Origin: PALSA-607 sp963737705
Lineage (GTDB): Bacteria > Actinomycetota > Actinomycetes > Acidothermales > Acidothermaceae
Reading direction: 5' to 3'
NCBI GenBank assembly: GCA_963737705.1
Contig: CAVTTP010000003.1
Span: 186,001-250,000 of the forward strand
DNA: 64,000 nucleotides
The notes under the pieces are model-generated. The model saw nothing but the letters and a program-made list of their open reading frames with translations. It searched no databases and was not told the origin of the DNA. Position numbers and translations under genes: made by a program. Below are positions 8,970-17,866 of this stretch, one piece after another (position 1 is the first letter of the stretch; every line of letters begins with the position of its first letter).

Positions 8970-11242
8970 CCGTTGACGAGCCACTAGCTACTGACGAGCC
9001 CGACGACTTCGACACGGACATCGCCGACATCGAGATCGGACGGCGGGTGCGCACGCCTCGATCGGCTGCGTCGCGTCGCCTCCCTGGCCGGATCCTCGCT
9101 GTCGCGTCGGTATTGCCGGCCGTGGTCGCTGCTGCGTGGGTGGCCGGCGCGCTGGCGTTGCTGTGGTTTCACGTCTACGGACCAATAACGGGTACGGTCC
9201 TTGCTCTCGTTATCACGGTCGTCCTCGCCCGCCCGGTACTGCGAATCGCGTTGGCGTCGGCCGACCGGCTCGGCGACGTGCCTTGGTGGGCACTGATCGG
9301 GGTCCTCGCGGTTGTCGTACTGGCCGGCGGTCTTGCGTTCGCCCACAGTGCCGAAGACGTGTTGGTCCGTCGCGATCCCGGCTCTTACGCGATGAGCGCG
9401 ACCTGGCTGTCGACTCACGGCACGATTCTGATGCCTGCGCATCCGCAGGTGTTCGGGCCACCGAATTCCGATCTGGTGCTCGCTTCTCAGGGTTTCTATG
9501 TGCAGGGTTCGCACATCATTCCGCAGTTCATGACCGGCGCGCCTGTGTTGCTGTCGATCGGCGGCTGGCTGGCCGGCGTCAGCGGCGTTCTGCACGCGAA
9601 CGCGTTCCTTGGCGCGTTCGCGCTATTGGCGTTCGCTGGTCTCGCGGCCCGACTCGTAGGCGCTCGATGGGCACCGCTTGCGGTGCTAGCGCTCGCATTT
9701 GTGCAGCCCGAGCTCGACGTGATGCGAGCCACCTACAGTGAACCCGCGGGTCAGTTGATCCTGCTCGGTGGATTGGCGATCGTGGTCGACGCTTTCATTG
9801 CGGGCGAGCTGATGCCTGGCCTTTGGCCGCGCTTGCAGCGGACTAACGGCAGCGAAGCAGCGCCGGCTGACGCACCGACGCTCGCGCCAAACCGTGCGGC
9901 CAACGGGCTGTTCGTCGGTGGCCTCGTGCTCGGTCTGGTTTTCACCGTTCGCATCGACGCTGTCGCTGATCTGTTCCCACTCGTTCCGTTCGTGGGTTGG
10001 CTCGCGTTTCATCGAGTGCTGGGCTGGAAGCGCTTCGCTGGCGGCCTCCTCCTCGGCCTCGCGTTCGGCGGGTTCGACTGCTTGTTCATCACGTACCCGT
10101 ATGCGAAGCACGTGGGTTCTGATCTCGCGAAAGTCGGAATCGGCTTCGTTTTGGTCTCCGTGGCGACAGGTGCGTGCATCTTCATCGCGACGATGCTGCG
10201 GCGGGGCGAAGCCCAGCAATCGGGTGACACGCCGCGAGGCCCCGGCGTTGGCGGCCGGTTGCCGCTGTTGGCCGCCGCGGGCGTCTTTGTGATTGGCCTG
10301 TTCTTCTTCTTGCGGCCGCACTTGATGACGATGCGCGCCGACCCGACGTCCGGCGGTGCGAACTACGTCGAGCAGGTGCAGAGGTTCTTGCACATGGCGG
10401 TCGATCCGACGCGGTCGTATTACGAGCAGGCGACGCGGTGGCTGTCGTGGTATGTCGGATGGGGCACGTTGGCGCTCGCGCTGATCGGCGCCTGCTGGCT
10501 CGCGTACGAGCAGGTTGCCGGACACCGACGGGTATGGGCGCCCGCTTTCCTGGTCTGCTTCGGCTCCGCGGTGTGGGTGCTGTTTGCGCCGAGCATCACT
10601 CCCGATCACCCGTGGGCTGACCGCCGCTTCGTTCCGGTGGTGCTCCCGGGTCTGGTGCTGTTCGCGCTCATCGCCATCGGGCCTTTACTCCAGTACATCG
10701 CGGGGCGGTCGTCGCGTGCGTGGTCTGCGGACTCAAGCGCCAGACCCGTGCTTCTCGGCGCCTTGCAGGGAGCTGTCGGCGCGCTCGCGGTGCTGATCAT
10801 CGTCGTCCCGGTCTGGACCGGCAGCCGCGACGTGATCTACACGAAGACCGAGGTGGGCGAACCGACACTCGTGCATCAGGTGTGCTCGCAGCTGCGGCCT
10901 GGTGACGTTGTCATCGCCATCGGTGGCCGGGCCAGGACCGAGTGGCCCGGCACTCTCAAGGTCATGTGTGGGGTGAACGTCGGGTACCTCGACAATGACG
11001 GCGACCTCACCGAGATGTCGCAGATCTACACGAAGGTGCATGCCGACGGCGGCCGCCTGATGCTGTTGGCTGAGAGCGAGGGCGACAAGAACGCTGCCGA
11101 CTTCGAGGCGGCGTGGCCGGACAAGCCCACCGGGTCACTGATCACCAGTGAGGCCACCCACACGCTGGTGACGCGGCCAGGAAAACCGACGAAGTTCTTG
11201 ACCGAAATGTGGCTGGGCGAGTACTCGCTCGGCGGTTCCTGA
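8966..11242 (+). CDS. GT39/ArnT-like polytopic membrane glycosyltransferase candidate
   Basis: 758 residues with an acidic cytoplasmic start, about twelve membrane segments and a C-terminal soluble domain of about 130 residues. Its first outer loop carries RRDPGSYAMSATWL; an acidic residue followed by PG and Tyr at this place is typical of protein mannosyltransferase/ArnT-like GT-C enzymes that use polyprenyl-phosphate sugars. The start ATG overlaps the stop of the DUF2079 gene (ATGA 8966-8969). Expected role: adding a sugar to the surface glycan, or to a protein, on the outside of the membrane. Donor and acceptor unknown. Confidence 0.75.
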   Translation: MTVDEPLATDEPDDFDTDIADIEIGRRVRTPRSAASRRLPGRILAVASVLPAVVAAAWVAGALALLWFHVYGPITGTVLALVITVVLARPVLRIALASADRLGDVPWWALIGVLAVVVLAGGLAFAHSAEDVLVRRDPGSYAMSATWLSTHGTILMPAHPQVFGPPNSDLVLASQGFYVQGSHIIPQFMTGAPVLLSIGGWLAGVSGVLHANAFLGAFALLAFAGLAARLVGARWAPLAVLALAFVQPELDVMRATYSEPAGQLILLGGLAIVVDAFIAGELMPGLWPRLQRTNGSEAAPADAPTLAPNRAANGLFVGGLVLGLVFTVRIDAVADLFPLVPFVGWLAFHRVLGWKRFAGGLLLGLAFGGFDCLFITYPYAKHVGSDLAKVGIGFVLVSVATGACIFIATMLRRGEAQQSGDTPRGPGVGGRLPLLAAAGVFVIGLFFFLRPHLMTMRADPTSGGANYVEQVQRFLHMAVDPTRSYYEQATRWLSWYVGWGTLALALIGACWLAYEQVAGHRRVWAPAFLVCFGSAVWVLFAPSITPDHPWADRRFVPVVLPGLVLFALIAIGPLLQYIAGRSSRAWSADSSARPVLLGALQGAVGALAVLIIVVPVWTGSRDVIYTKTEVGEPTLVHQVCSQLRPGDVVIAIGGRARTEWPGTLKVMCGVNVGYLDNDGDLTEMSQIYTKVHADGGRLMLLAESEGDKNAADFEAAWPDKPTGSLITSEATHTLVTRPGKPTKFLTEMWLGEYSLGGS

Positions 11243-11255
11243 CCAGCGCGAGCTT

Positions 11256-11309
11256 CTTGACCGACAGAATGTCCTGACCGAAAGACTGTCCCTGACCGAC
11301 AGAACGTCC
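11256..11309. repeat. Three tandem 18-base repeats ahead of rmlB
   Basis: Contiguous copies at 11256-11273, 11274-11291 and 11292-11309; the last reads CTGACCGACAGAACGTCC and the others differ by a few bases. A degenerate fourth copy reaches back into the end of the upstream gene. The outer two copies contain GACn5GTC, a small dyad. They fill the only real gap (87 bases) in the rml run. Confidence 0.75.
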
Positions 11310-11329
11310 CTCGAGGGAAAGAGTTGAGC

Positions 11330-12316
11330 ATGCGAGTACTGGTCACCGGCGCTGCCGGCTTCATCGGTTCGCACTACGTGCGAAGCATGCTGTCGGGCGA
11401 CTATCCCGGCTTCGAGGACGCCGAGGTCACGGTGTTCGACAAGCTGACATACGCCGGCAACCTCGAGAATCTGGCGCCAGTTGCCGAGAGCCCGCGTTAT
11501 CGATTTGTGCAGGGCGACATCTGCGACCCGGTACAGATGGCCGAGGCGGTCGCTGGTCAGGACGTCGTGGTCAACTTCGCTGCTGAAACACATGTCGATC
11601 GGTCGATCTTCGGCGCCACTGCGTTCGTGATGGCGAATGCGCTCGGTGCCCAGACGTTGTTCGACGCGTGCGTGCGAGCGGGCACCGCGCGGGTCGTGCA
11701 CGTCTCGACGGACGAGGTCTACGGCACGATTCCCGAGGGGTCATGGACAGAAGAGCACATCCTTGAACCGAATTCGCCTTACTCGGCAAGCAAAGCCGCG
11801 GGTGACCTGCTCGCCCGCGCATACGCGGGTACCTACGGGTTGAACGTCTCGGTGACGCGGTGCACGAATAACTACGGGCACTACCAGTTCCCGGAGAAGG
11901 TCATCCCGTTGTTCGTCACGAATCTGATCGACGGGCTGACGGTGCCGCTCTATGGCACTGGCGAGAACATCCGTGACTGGTTGCACGTTGACGACCACTG
12001 TCGCGGCATCCAGCTCGTTGTCGAAAAGGGTGCGGCGGGGGAGTTCTACAACATCGGCGGCGGCATCGAGCTGACGAACAAAGAGCTCACGCAGCGGCTG
12101 CTCGACGCGTGCGGCGCGACGTGGGACTCCGTGGTGCACGTCGAAGACCGCAAGAACCACGATCTTCGCTATTCATTGGACGACGCGAAGTTGCGCGCCA
12201 TGGGATATGCGCCAGGTACGTCGTTCGACGAAGGTCTCGCGAAGACCGTGCAGTGGTACCGCGACAACCAGGCCTGGTGGCGTCCCATCAAGGCGAAAGC
12301 GGCACTCGCGAAGTGA
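11330..12316 (+). CDS. rmlB: dTDP-glucose 4,6-dehydratase
   Basis: 328 residues. Converts dTDP-glucose to dTDP-4-keto-6-deoxyglucose using bound NAD+. Extended SDR signature: TGAAGFIGS at residues 7-15, FAAETHVDRS, catalytic STDEVYG, YSASKAA (Tyr/Lys) and TRCTNNYGHYQFPEK. Start: GAGGGA at 11313-11318 serves either TTG 11324 (5 bases away) or ATG 11330 (11 bases away); ATG is chosen because homologues begin at MR-LVTG. It overlaps rmlD by GTGA. It supplies the intermediate for dTDP-rhamnose, but the epimerase RmlC must come from elsewhere. Confidence 0.96.
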   Translation: MRVLVTGAAGFIGSHYVRSMLSGDYPGFEDAEVTVFDKLTYAGNLENLAPVAESPRYRFVQGDICDPVQMAEAVAGQDVVVNFAAETHVDRSIFGATAFVMANALGAQTLFDACVRAGTARVVHVSTDEVYGTIPEGSWTEEHILEPNSPYSASKAAGDLLARAYAGTYGLNVSVTRCTNNYGHYQFPEKVIPLFVTNLIDGLTVPLYGTGENIRDWLHVDDHCRGIQLVVEKGAAGEFYNIGGGIELTNKELTQRLLDACGATWDSVVHVEDRKNHDLRYSLDDAKLRAMGYAPGTSFDEGLAKTVQWYRDNQAWWRPIKAKAALAK

Positions 12317-13185
12317 CCGAGCGGTGGCTGGTCGTCGGCGCGGGAGGGCAGCTCGGCACAGACCTGCTGCGCGTCCTTGACGGTCAATACGTTATTGGTC
12401 TGACGCGACACGAGCTCGACATCACCGACGTCGACGCTGTGGCACGGGCGGTCGCCGCCGTCGTCCCATCGGTGATTGTGAACGCTGCGGCGTACACGGC
12501 GGTCGATGCTGCAGAGGCCGACGAAGCGACTGCCTTCACCGCTAACGTCACGGCTCCCGCGGCACTAGCCGCTGCCGCTGCGAGGGCCGGTGCGAAGTTC
12601 GTGCATGTGTCGACGGACTACGTGTTCGCGGGCGACGCGACGACACCGTACGACGAGGCTGCGGCGACCGGGCCGAAGTCGGCATACGGCCGCACGAAGT
12701 TGGCCGGGGAGCAGGCCGTTCTTGCCGAGTTGCCCGACGCGTACATCGTGCGCACGGCGTGGGTCTACGGCGCGAGTGGCGCGAACTTTGTGAAGACAAT
12801 GGCGAAGCTCGAACGCGAACGCGAGACGGTATCAGTCGTCGATGACCAGCGCGGCTCACCGACGTGGTCGCGCGATCTGGCTCGCGGCCTGGTGGAGTTA
12901 GGTTCATCCGGTGCTGCTGGCGGCATCTATCACTGCACGAACACGGGCGAGACGACGTGGTTCGGCTTTACAAGGGCCATCTTTGAAGAGCTCGGCGCCG
13001 ACCCCGAACGGGTGCTGCCAACGACGACCGCTGCGTTCCCGCGACCGGCGCCGCGTCCCGCATATTCAGTGCTCGGAAACCGGCGGTGGATCGACGCAGG
13101 CCTCGATCCGTTGCCGCACTGGCGGGCCGCTTTGCGCGACGCGTTCGCCAGCGCACCCGACGAGCTGCGAGGCGCGGCAAAGTGA
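12313..13185 (+). CDS. rmlD: dTDP-4-dehydrorhamnose reductase
   Basis: 290 residues from GTG 12313, overlapping the rmlB stop (GTGA). Catalyses the last, NAD(P)H-dependent step to dTDP-L-rhamnose. Motifs: GAGGQLGTDL (nucleotide binding), NAAAYTAVDAAE, VSTDYVFAGD and YGRTKLAGE (catalytic Tyr and Lys), VRTAWVYG. Length is normal. In mycobacteria rmlD sits beside an LCP gene, wbbL and manB; here rmlD lies about 8.6 kb from the LCP pair and manB is 43 kb further on, which suggests an expanded version of that region. Confidence 0.95.
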   Translation: MTERWLVVGAGGQLGTDLLRVLDGQYVIGLTRHELDITDVDAVARAVAAVVPSVIVNAAAYTAVDAAEADEATAFTANVTAPAALAAAAARAGAKFVHVSTDYVFAGDATTPYDEAAATGPKSAYGRTKLAGEQAVLAELPDAYIVRTAWVYGASGANFVKTMAKLERERETVSVVDDQRGSPTWSRDLARGLVELGSSGAAGGIYHCTNTGETTWFGFTRAIFEELGADPERVLPTTTAAFPRPAPRPAYSVLGNRRWIDAGLDPLPHWRAALRDAFASAPDELRGAAK

Positions 13186-14876
13186 CCGACGGCGAGTTGC
13201 CGGACGGCGAAGCGCCGGACCCTGAGGTGCCGGACCCTGAAGTGCCGGACGCCGAAGTGCAAGCTGGTTCGGCCGGCCGGCATTCTGCTTCGCGCCGGTC
13301 TCCTTCTCGGCCCGCCGCTGCGTCAGGGATGCGCGGCGTCGCACTTATCGTCGGGCTCGCGACCGTCATGTTCTACGGCATCATGGTGATCTGGGCGTGT
13401 GTGACGCCGGACTTCCGCGCCCCCGACGAGCCGCAACAGGTGTCGACGACTTTGCGGTTGGCGTACGTGCACAGTTACCCAGCGCCCGGCGCTGCGCGCA
13501 TCTACGTGCCTGTGAAGGCGTCGTATGCCGACGTCGGATTCGGTGGCATCGGTCTCAACACGATCGTCGGTCTGGTGCCGTTGCACCGGCCGACGTCGAC
13601 TCAGTTGACGTCCGAGACGATGAGCCAGCTCGGTGCCGACTTGGCCAGCGAGAGGCAGCCGCTGAGTCCGTACGACTACGACCAGATGACGCAGCACCCG
13701 CCGGGATACTTCGCCATCATGGCGGTGGCGGCTCGCGCATTCGACGTCATCGACAAGACGCCGCACACTGCGTTGCTCATACTCCGATTGTGTTCTGCCC
13801 TGCTGTTAGCACCGTTGCCGTTCCTCACCTTCCGCATCGGAAAGGTGCTAGGTGCAACGCCCGCCGTCGCAGCGGCCGCGTCGTTCCTGCCCGCAGGACT
13901 TCCGCAACTCACGCACATCGGCGGAGCGGTCAACAACGACGCATTGACGATCACCCTTGGTGCGGCAGTCACGTGGCTCGCACTCGAGTTCGTGACGCGT
14001 CGTTCTGTGCGCGGGTGGGCGATTGGTTTGGGCGTGGCGATGACGGCACTGCTGTGGACCAAGGGGACGGCGCTGCCGATGCTGATCGTGGTTGCAGCGG
14101 CCTTTCTCTTGCGGGCCAAGCGGTTTGGCCTCCGCCAGACGGTCGGCGATGCGCTACTTACGACGCTCTGCATCTTGCCCGGGCTTGCGTGGTGGGTAGC
14201 GAACGTCGTCCGCTTTGGTTCCTTGCAACCCGATGGCTACCCGAAGTCGTACACGGACCTGTTGCCGCACGGCCACATCACCGTTGCGCATTGGCTGCAC
14301 GGATTCTTCCCCGGCCTGACGCGCTCGTTCTTCGCCGACTTCGGTTGGCTCGAGGCGCCACCGCCAGCACTTGTCACTGCCGTCATCACGGTCGCGGTGC
14401 TGGCGCTGGTCGCGGTGGGCATCGTTCGTAGCGGAGAGCGGTGGGCGACAGCGCTACTCGCGCAACTCAGCTGGATTGTGCCGCTCATCGCGATCATGGA
14501 CACCTCCTACTCCGCGTCGAACCGCATCGGCGCCCTGCAAGGAGTGCAGGGTCGGTACCTGTTCGTCGGGGTTGCTGCGATTGCGGCCGCCATCGGCATC
14601 GCAGTCGGCGGCCGCCAGCTCAATACGACCTCGACGCCCAGCTGGCTTTGCGCGTTGCTGCCGGTGCTTGCTCTGATAACCGCGGCACTTGGCTTGGCCG
14701 CGGGGGTCGCGCACTTCTACCTGGGCAACGGCTTCTCCGGTGAGGTCGGGACGTTCTCGGCGTGGAGTCCGCTGCGCCTCCGGGTACTCGTGCCCATCGG
14801 TGTGATCTGTGCAATCGCGGCGCTCGCCGGCGCTTGGACGGCGGTCCGCACGTCTCGCACGCGCCTCGCCGGCTGA
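13182..14876 (+). CDS. DUF2142 polytopic membrane protein with acidic repeat N-terminus
   Basis: 564 residues from GTG 13182 (GTGA overlap with rmlD). The N-terminus carries four pentapeptides PD(G/P/A)E(A/V), encoded by 15-base repeats at 13200-13259. After a membrane segment comes the outer loop with FRAPDEPQQV and later QHPPGYFAI, the Asp-Glu and HPPxY signatures of DUF2142 proteins, then about ten more membrane segments. The family looks like GT-C glycosyltransferases acting on lipid-linked sugars; no activity is proven here. It closes the rml run. A homologue lies at 54883-56538. Confidence 0.85.
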   Translation: MTDGELPDGEAPDPEVPDPEVPDAEVQAGSAGRHSASRRSPSRPAAASGMRGVALIVGLATVMFYGIMVIWACVTPDFRAPDEPQQVSTTLRLAYVHSYPAPGAARIYVPVKASYADVGFGGIGLNTIVGLVPLHRPTSTQLTSETMSQLGADLASERQPLSPYDYDQMTQHPPGYFAIMAVAARAFDVIDKTPHTALLILRLCSALLLAPLPFLTFRIGKVLGATPAVAAAASFLPAGLPQLTHIGGAVNNDALTITLGAAVTWLALEFVTRRSVRGWAIGLGVAMTALLWTKGTALPMLIVVAAAFLLRAKRFGLRQTVGDALLTTLCILPGLAWWVANVVRFGSLQPDGYPKSYTDLLPHGHITVAHWLHGFFPGLTRSFFADFGWLEAPPPALVTAVITVAVLALVAVGIVRSGERWATALLAQLSWIVPLIAIMDTSYSASNRIGALQGVQGRYLFVGVAAIAAAIGIAVGGRQLNTTSTPSWLCALLPVLALITAALGLAAGVAHFYLGNGFSGEVGTFSAWSPLRLRVLVPIGVICAIAALAGAWTAVRTSRTRLAG

Positions 14877-15007
14877 AGCTGTCCTCGTGCGGATGCCGCC
14901 ACTTTCCTTCAGCTGACAACAAAACGCGCCCGCCGTGCGTCTGAACGTACGAATGGCTCAGGTCGACCTTGAGCTTGCCCGATGCAGACAGGGTAGTTGC
15001 GCGAATT

Positions 15008-15023
15008 GCCCATGATCATGGGC
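15008..15023. promoter_or_regulatory. Perfect 16-base palindrome, possible operator of the amidase gene
   Basis: GCCCATGATCATGGGC reads the same on both strands and lies 62 bases before the probable start of the amidase gene, in a 208-base intergenic region that holds nothing else recognisable. A homodimeric regulator site is the simplest reading; the regulator is unknown. Confidence 0.45.
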
Positions 15024-15084
15024 GAATCATGCTTGAGTGGCATAGAACTGCTCATTTACCACTTCGGCCCCAGGGGTGACATCG

Positions 15085-17832
15085 GTGCGGCGACGCCTTC
15101 TTACGCTTTCGATGGCCGCCGTCGTCGTTCCCGGAGCTCTGATCGCGCTCCCCGTGGTATCGGCACCGACGGCCTCACCTCGCCCCGTGGCGTCGAACAC
15201 CTTCTCAGTCGCGATCACTTCGGCGGCATTCGAGCTCGCCTCGCAGCTGCAGCCGATGACGGTCGTGGCCCGCCAATCGACGTCCGACTTTCGAGCTCTT
15301 GGGCTGAGTTGGCGCTCCGATAGCGGTGTCATCACGCTCAAAGCTGAGGTTCAGGTCGAGACCGGAAGTACCTGGAGCGGATGGCAGGAACTCGACTCGA
15401 GCGACCCTGGTACCGATTCGACCGCCGATGGCGCGCAGGCGCCTAGCGCCAACGACACGCGTGACGGCACCGATCCGATGTGGGTCGATCACGGCGACGG
15501 TGTCGCGGTGCGGCTGATTTCGGTGAGTGGCGGCGAACCGCAGGATCTGCGCGTCGACCTCATCGATCCCGGCACCTCACCAGCTGACGCGACCGTCGGC
15601 AAGAGCGTTCCTTCAGGTACCGCGCTGGCAGCCGGCACGCAGCCGCAGATCTTCACTCGCGCCGATTGGGGTGCCGACGAATCCGTCCGGCTGAAGTCGT
15701 GCCCGCAGGGACCGCAATACACCGGCATGCCGAAGGTTGCGATCCTGCACCACACCGACACGACGAACAATTACGCGCCTCAGGATGTCCCCGCGATCAT
15801 CCGCTCGATCTACGCGTTTCACGTTGAGGCCGAGGACTGGTGCGACGTCGGATACAACTTCCTGGTCGATCGCTTCGGTCGGATCTGGGAAGGGCGTTTC
15901 GGCGGTATCGACAAGGCGGTGCTCGGCGCGCATTCCGGCGGATTCAATACCGACACGTTTGGTGTTGCTCTGATCGGCACGTTCAACACCGTGCAACCGC
16001 CACAGGCGATGCTCGACGGCGCTGCGCAATTGATGGCGTGGAAACTTGCGCTGTCGTACGCCAATCCAGTCGGGACGGCGACACTTACCGCGGCGCCGTT
16101 TAGCCAGGTGCGTTATCCGGCAGGCACAAAAGTCTCGTTCAACGTCATCTCTGGTCACCGTGACGCCGACCAAACTGCGTGCCCAGGTAATGCCGCATAC
16201 GCGGCGCTCCCGCAGTTGCGACAAGAGGTCCTGGCCGACATGGGAGCCGGCTTGGTGAATCCGGCCATGACGGTCCCGACTCCGCGCACCGTTGCCGCGA
16301 ACGGCAGCGTTCATCTGGTCGCCGGCATGATTGCCGCTGGCAGTTGGCAAATCCTCGTACAGGACTCCGGCGGCAACGAGGTCGCGACGTTGACCGGCGC
16401 TGGTTCGTCCATAGACACGACGTGGAACATGACGAACGACGCAGGCGCGCCCGTGCCTGCTGGGGCGTACACGATCACCTTGAGCAGCACAGAGAACGGC
16501 CAAACTGCATTGCCGTGGACAACGTCGCTCGTTGTTGGCGGTGTCTTCGGCTCACTCGACAACGCCACCACCGCCATCGGCAAACTCACAGTGACGGGTT
16601 GGGCGGCGCGTGGTGCAGACACGACGCCTGCGCAACTCAATGTCACTGTTGACGGCGCTGTTGCCGGCCCTGTCGCTCCCTCGTTGCCGCGCCCCGACGT
16701 CGCTGCGGTGTACCCGGCCTACGGCGGCGGCAACCTGGGCTTCACCGCCACTGAAGCAGCAACTCCTGGCTACCACTTTGTCTGTGTCGTGGGCGACAAC
16801 AGCGACCTCGGGATTCCCGACGCGCCGATCGGCGGCTGTCGCGGAGTCGTGGTGCCAGGCGTCGTTGCCGGGCACGCGGTGCCGACGGGCAATCTGGAGA
16901 TCGCCTGGCCCGCGCCTGGCGCGATTCAGGTCGGTGGCTGGGCGCTGGACGCCGACACTCCCGAGCCGATTCCGGTGCATGTCTATGTCGACGGCACCTT
17001 CCGGGGTGCCTACGTCGCCTCTGGCAACCGCCCCGATGTCGGTGCCGCGTATCCGAGCATGGGCAGCGCGCACGGATTCAGCGCGTTGGTCGGCCAGTTC
17101 TACGGTGGCGTGCACCGAGTCTGCGTCTATGCGATCAACGCCGGCGGCGGGGTCAACCCGGCGCTCGGCTGCGCGAACGTGACGTTGCCGGCCGGCAATC
17201 CGAAGGGCTCGCTCAACGTCGTGCAAGCTGCCCCTGGCGCGGTCCGCGTCGTCGGTTGGGCGCTCGACCCCGACACCTCGTCACCGATCACGACGCACGT
17301 CTACGTCGATGGTCGCTGGACCGCTGCGGTCACCGCGAATGTTGGCCGTCCCGACGTTGCGGCCGCCTTCCCTGGTTACGGAGCGAATCACGGCTTCGAT
17401 GTCACAGTGCCGGTTTCCAGTGGAGGCACCCACCAGGTGTGCACCTACGCCATCAACGTCGGCAGGGGCTCCGCTAACCCGAACTTCGGCTGCGCCACGT
17501 TCACCACGCCAACCGGCGCGCCCTTTGGCGCAGTCGATCTCGCCGAAGGCGAGTCAGGTGGCGTGCACCTCGCGGGTTGGAGCATCGACCCTGACATCAG
17601 CGGCCCGGTACAGGTGCATGTCTACGTCGACGGCACGTGGACGGCCGCGATGACCGCCAACGTCGATCGTCCCGATGTCGGCGCCACGCACCCTGGCTAC
17701 GGGGACATGCATGGCTTCGACGCGACGTTGTCGTTGCGCGCAGGTAAGCACACGGTCTGCATGTTTGGCATCAACGTCGGACCAACAGCGGCGAACACGA
17801 GTCTGGGCTGTCGAGTCGTCACGGTTTCGTAG
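15085..17832 (+). CDS. Secreted PGRP-type N-acetylmuramoyl-L-alanine amidase with four C-terminal modules
   Basis: 915 residues from GTG 15085, chosen because AGGGG (15072-15076) sits 8 bases upstream; GTG 15076 has no such site. A signal peptide (RRR, hydrophobic stretch, cleavage near residue 30) is followed by a beta-rich region (35-185) and a zinc amidase/peptidoglycan-recognition domain (about 188-375): RADWGADES, ILHHTDT, GYNFLVDRFGRIWEGR, GHRDADQTACPG, with the metal-binding His and Cys in place. It should cut the bond between N-acetylmuramate and L-Ala. A linker with a PAGAYT motif follows (about 400-485), then four modules of about 105 residues (16543-17829) shared with the SpoIID and GH18 proteins, the first degenerate. 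The gene stands alone; its last bases lie in a tandem repeat. Confidence 0.92.
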   Translation: MRRRLLTLSMAAVVVPGALIALPVVSAPTASPRPVASNTFSVAITSAAFELASQLQPMTVVARQSTSDFRALGLSWRSDSGVITLKAEVQVETGSTWSGWQELDSSDPGTDSTADGAQAPSANDTRDGTDPMWVDHGDGVAVRLISVSGGEPQDLRVDLIDPGTSPADATVGKSVPSGTALAAGTQPQIFTRADWGADESVRLKSCPQGPQYTGMPKVAILHHTDTTNNYAPQDVPAIIRSIYAFHVEAEDWCDVGYNFLVDRFGRIWEGRFGGIDKAVLGAHSGGFNTDTFGVALIGTFNTVQPPQAMLDGAAQLMAWKLALSYANPVGTATLTAAPFSQVRYPAGTKVSFNVISGHRDADQTACPGNAAYAALPQLRQEVLADMGAGLVNPAMTVPTPRTVAANGSVHLVAGMIAAGSWQILVQDSGGNEVATLTGAGSSIDTTWNMTNDAGAPVPAGAYTITLSSTENGQTALPWTTSLVVGGVFGSLDNATTAIGKLTVTGWAARGADTTPAQLNVTVDGAVAGPVAPSLPRPDVAAVYPAYGGGNLGFTATEAATPGYHFVCVVGDNSDLGIPDAPIGGCRGVVVPGVVAGHAVPTGNLEIAWPAPGAIQVGGWALDADTPEPIPVHVYVDGTFRGAYVASGNRPDVGAAYPSMGSAHGFSALVGQFYGGVHRVCVYAINAGGGVNPALGCANVTLPAGNPKGSLNVVQAAPGAVRVVGWALDPDTSSPITTHVYVDGRWTAAVTANVGRPDVAAAFPGYGANHGFDVTVPVSSGGTHQVCTYAINVGRGSANPNFGCATFTTPTGAPFGAVDLAEGESGGVHLAGWSIDPDISGPVQVHVYVDGTWTAAMTANVDRPDVGATHPGYGDMHGFDATLSLRAGKHTVCMFGINVGPTAANTSLGCRVVTVS
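16543..17829 (+). repeat. Four two-cysteine modules in the amidase
   Basis: Copies begin at about 16543, 16882, 17200 and 17521. Each has GWAxDPDT-like, VYVDG, RPDV, YPxYGxxHGF, VCxYAINVG and LGC elements; copy 1 lacks several of these. Two Cys about 16-18 residues apart recur in every copy and may form a disulfide. Confidence 0.85.
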
Positions 17833-17866
17833 CGGTCACGGTGTCGTAGCGGTTACGGCGTCGCGA
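17818..17866. repeat. Imperfect 17-base tandem repeat across two convergent stop codons
   Basis: GTCACGGTTTCGTAGCG (17818-17834), GTCACGGTGTCGTAGCG (17835-17851) and a partial third copy (from 17852) cover the TAG of the amidase gene and the TAA of the convergent glycosyltransferase gene. Looks like a short slippage duplication. Confidence 0.65.

Noticed and set aside
13200..13259. 15-base tandem repeats as a regulatory site
   Set aside because: They lie inside the DUF2142 coding frame and keep the frame as PDxEx pentapeptides, so they are a protein repeat.
14873..14925. Possible terminator after the DUF2142 gene (GCTGAAG/CTTCAGC with an inner GCGG/CCGC hairpin)
   Set aside because: The loop is long and no T run follows; too weak to annotate.
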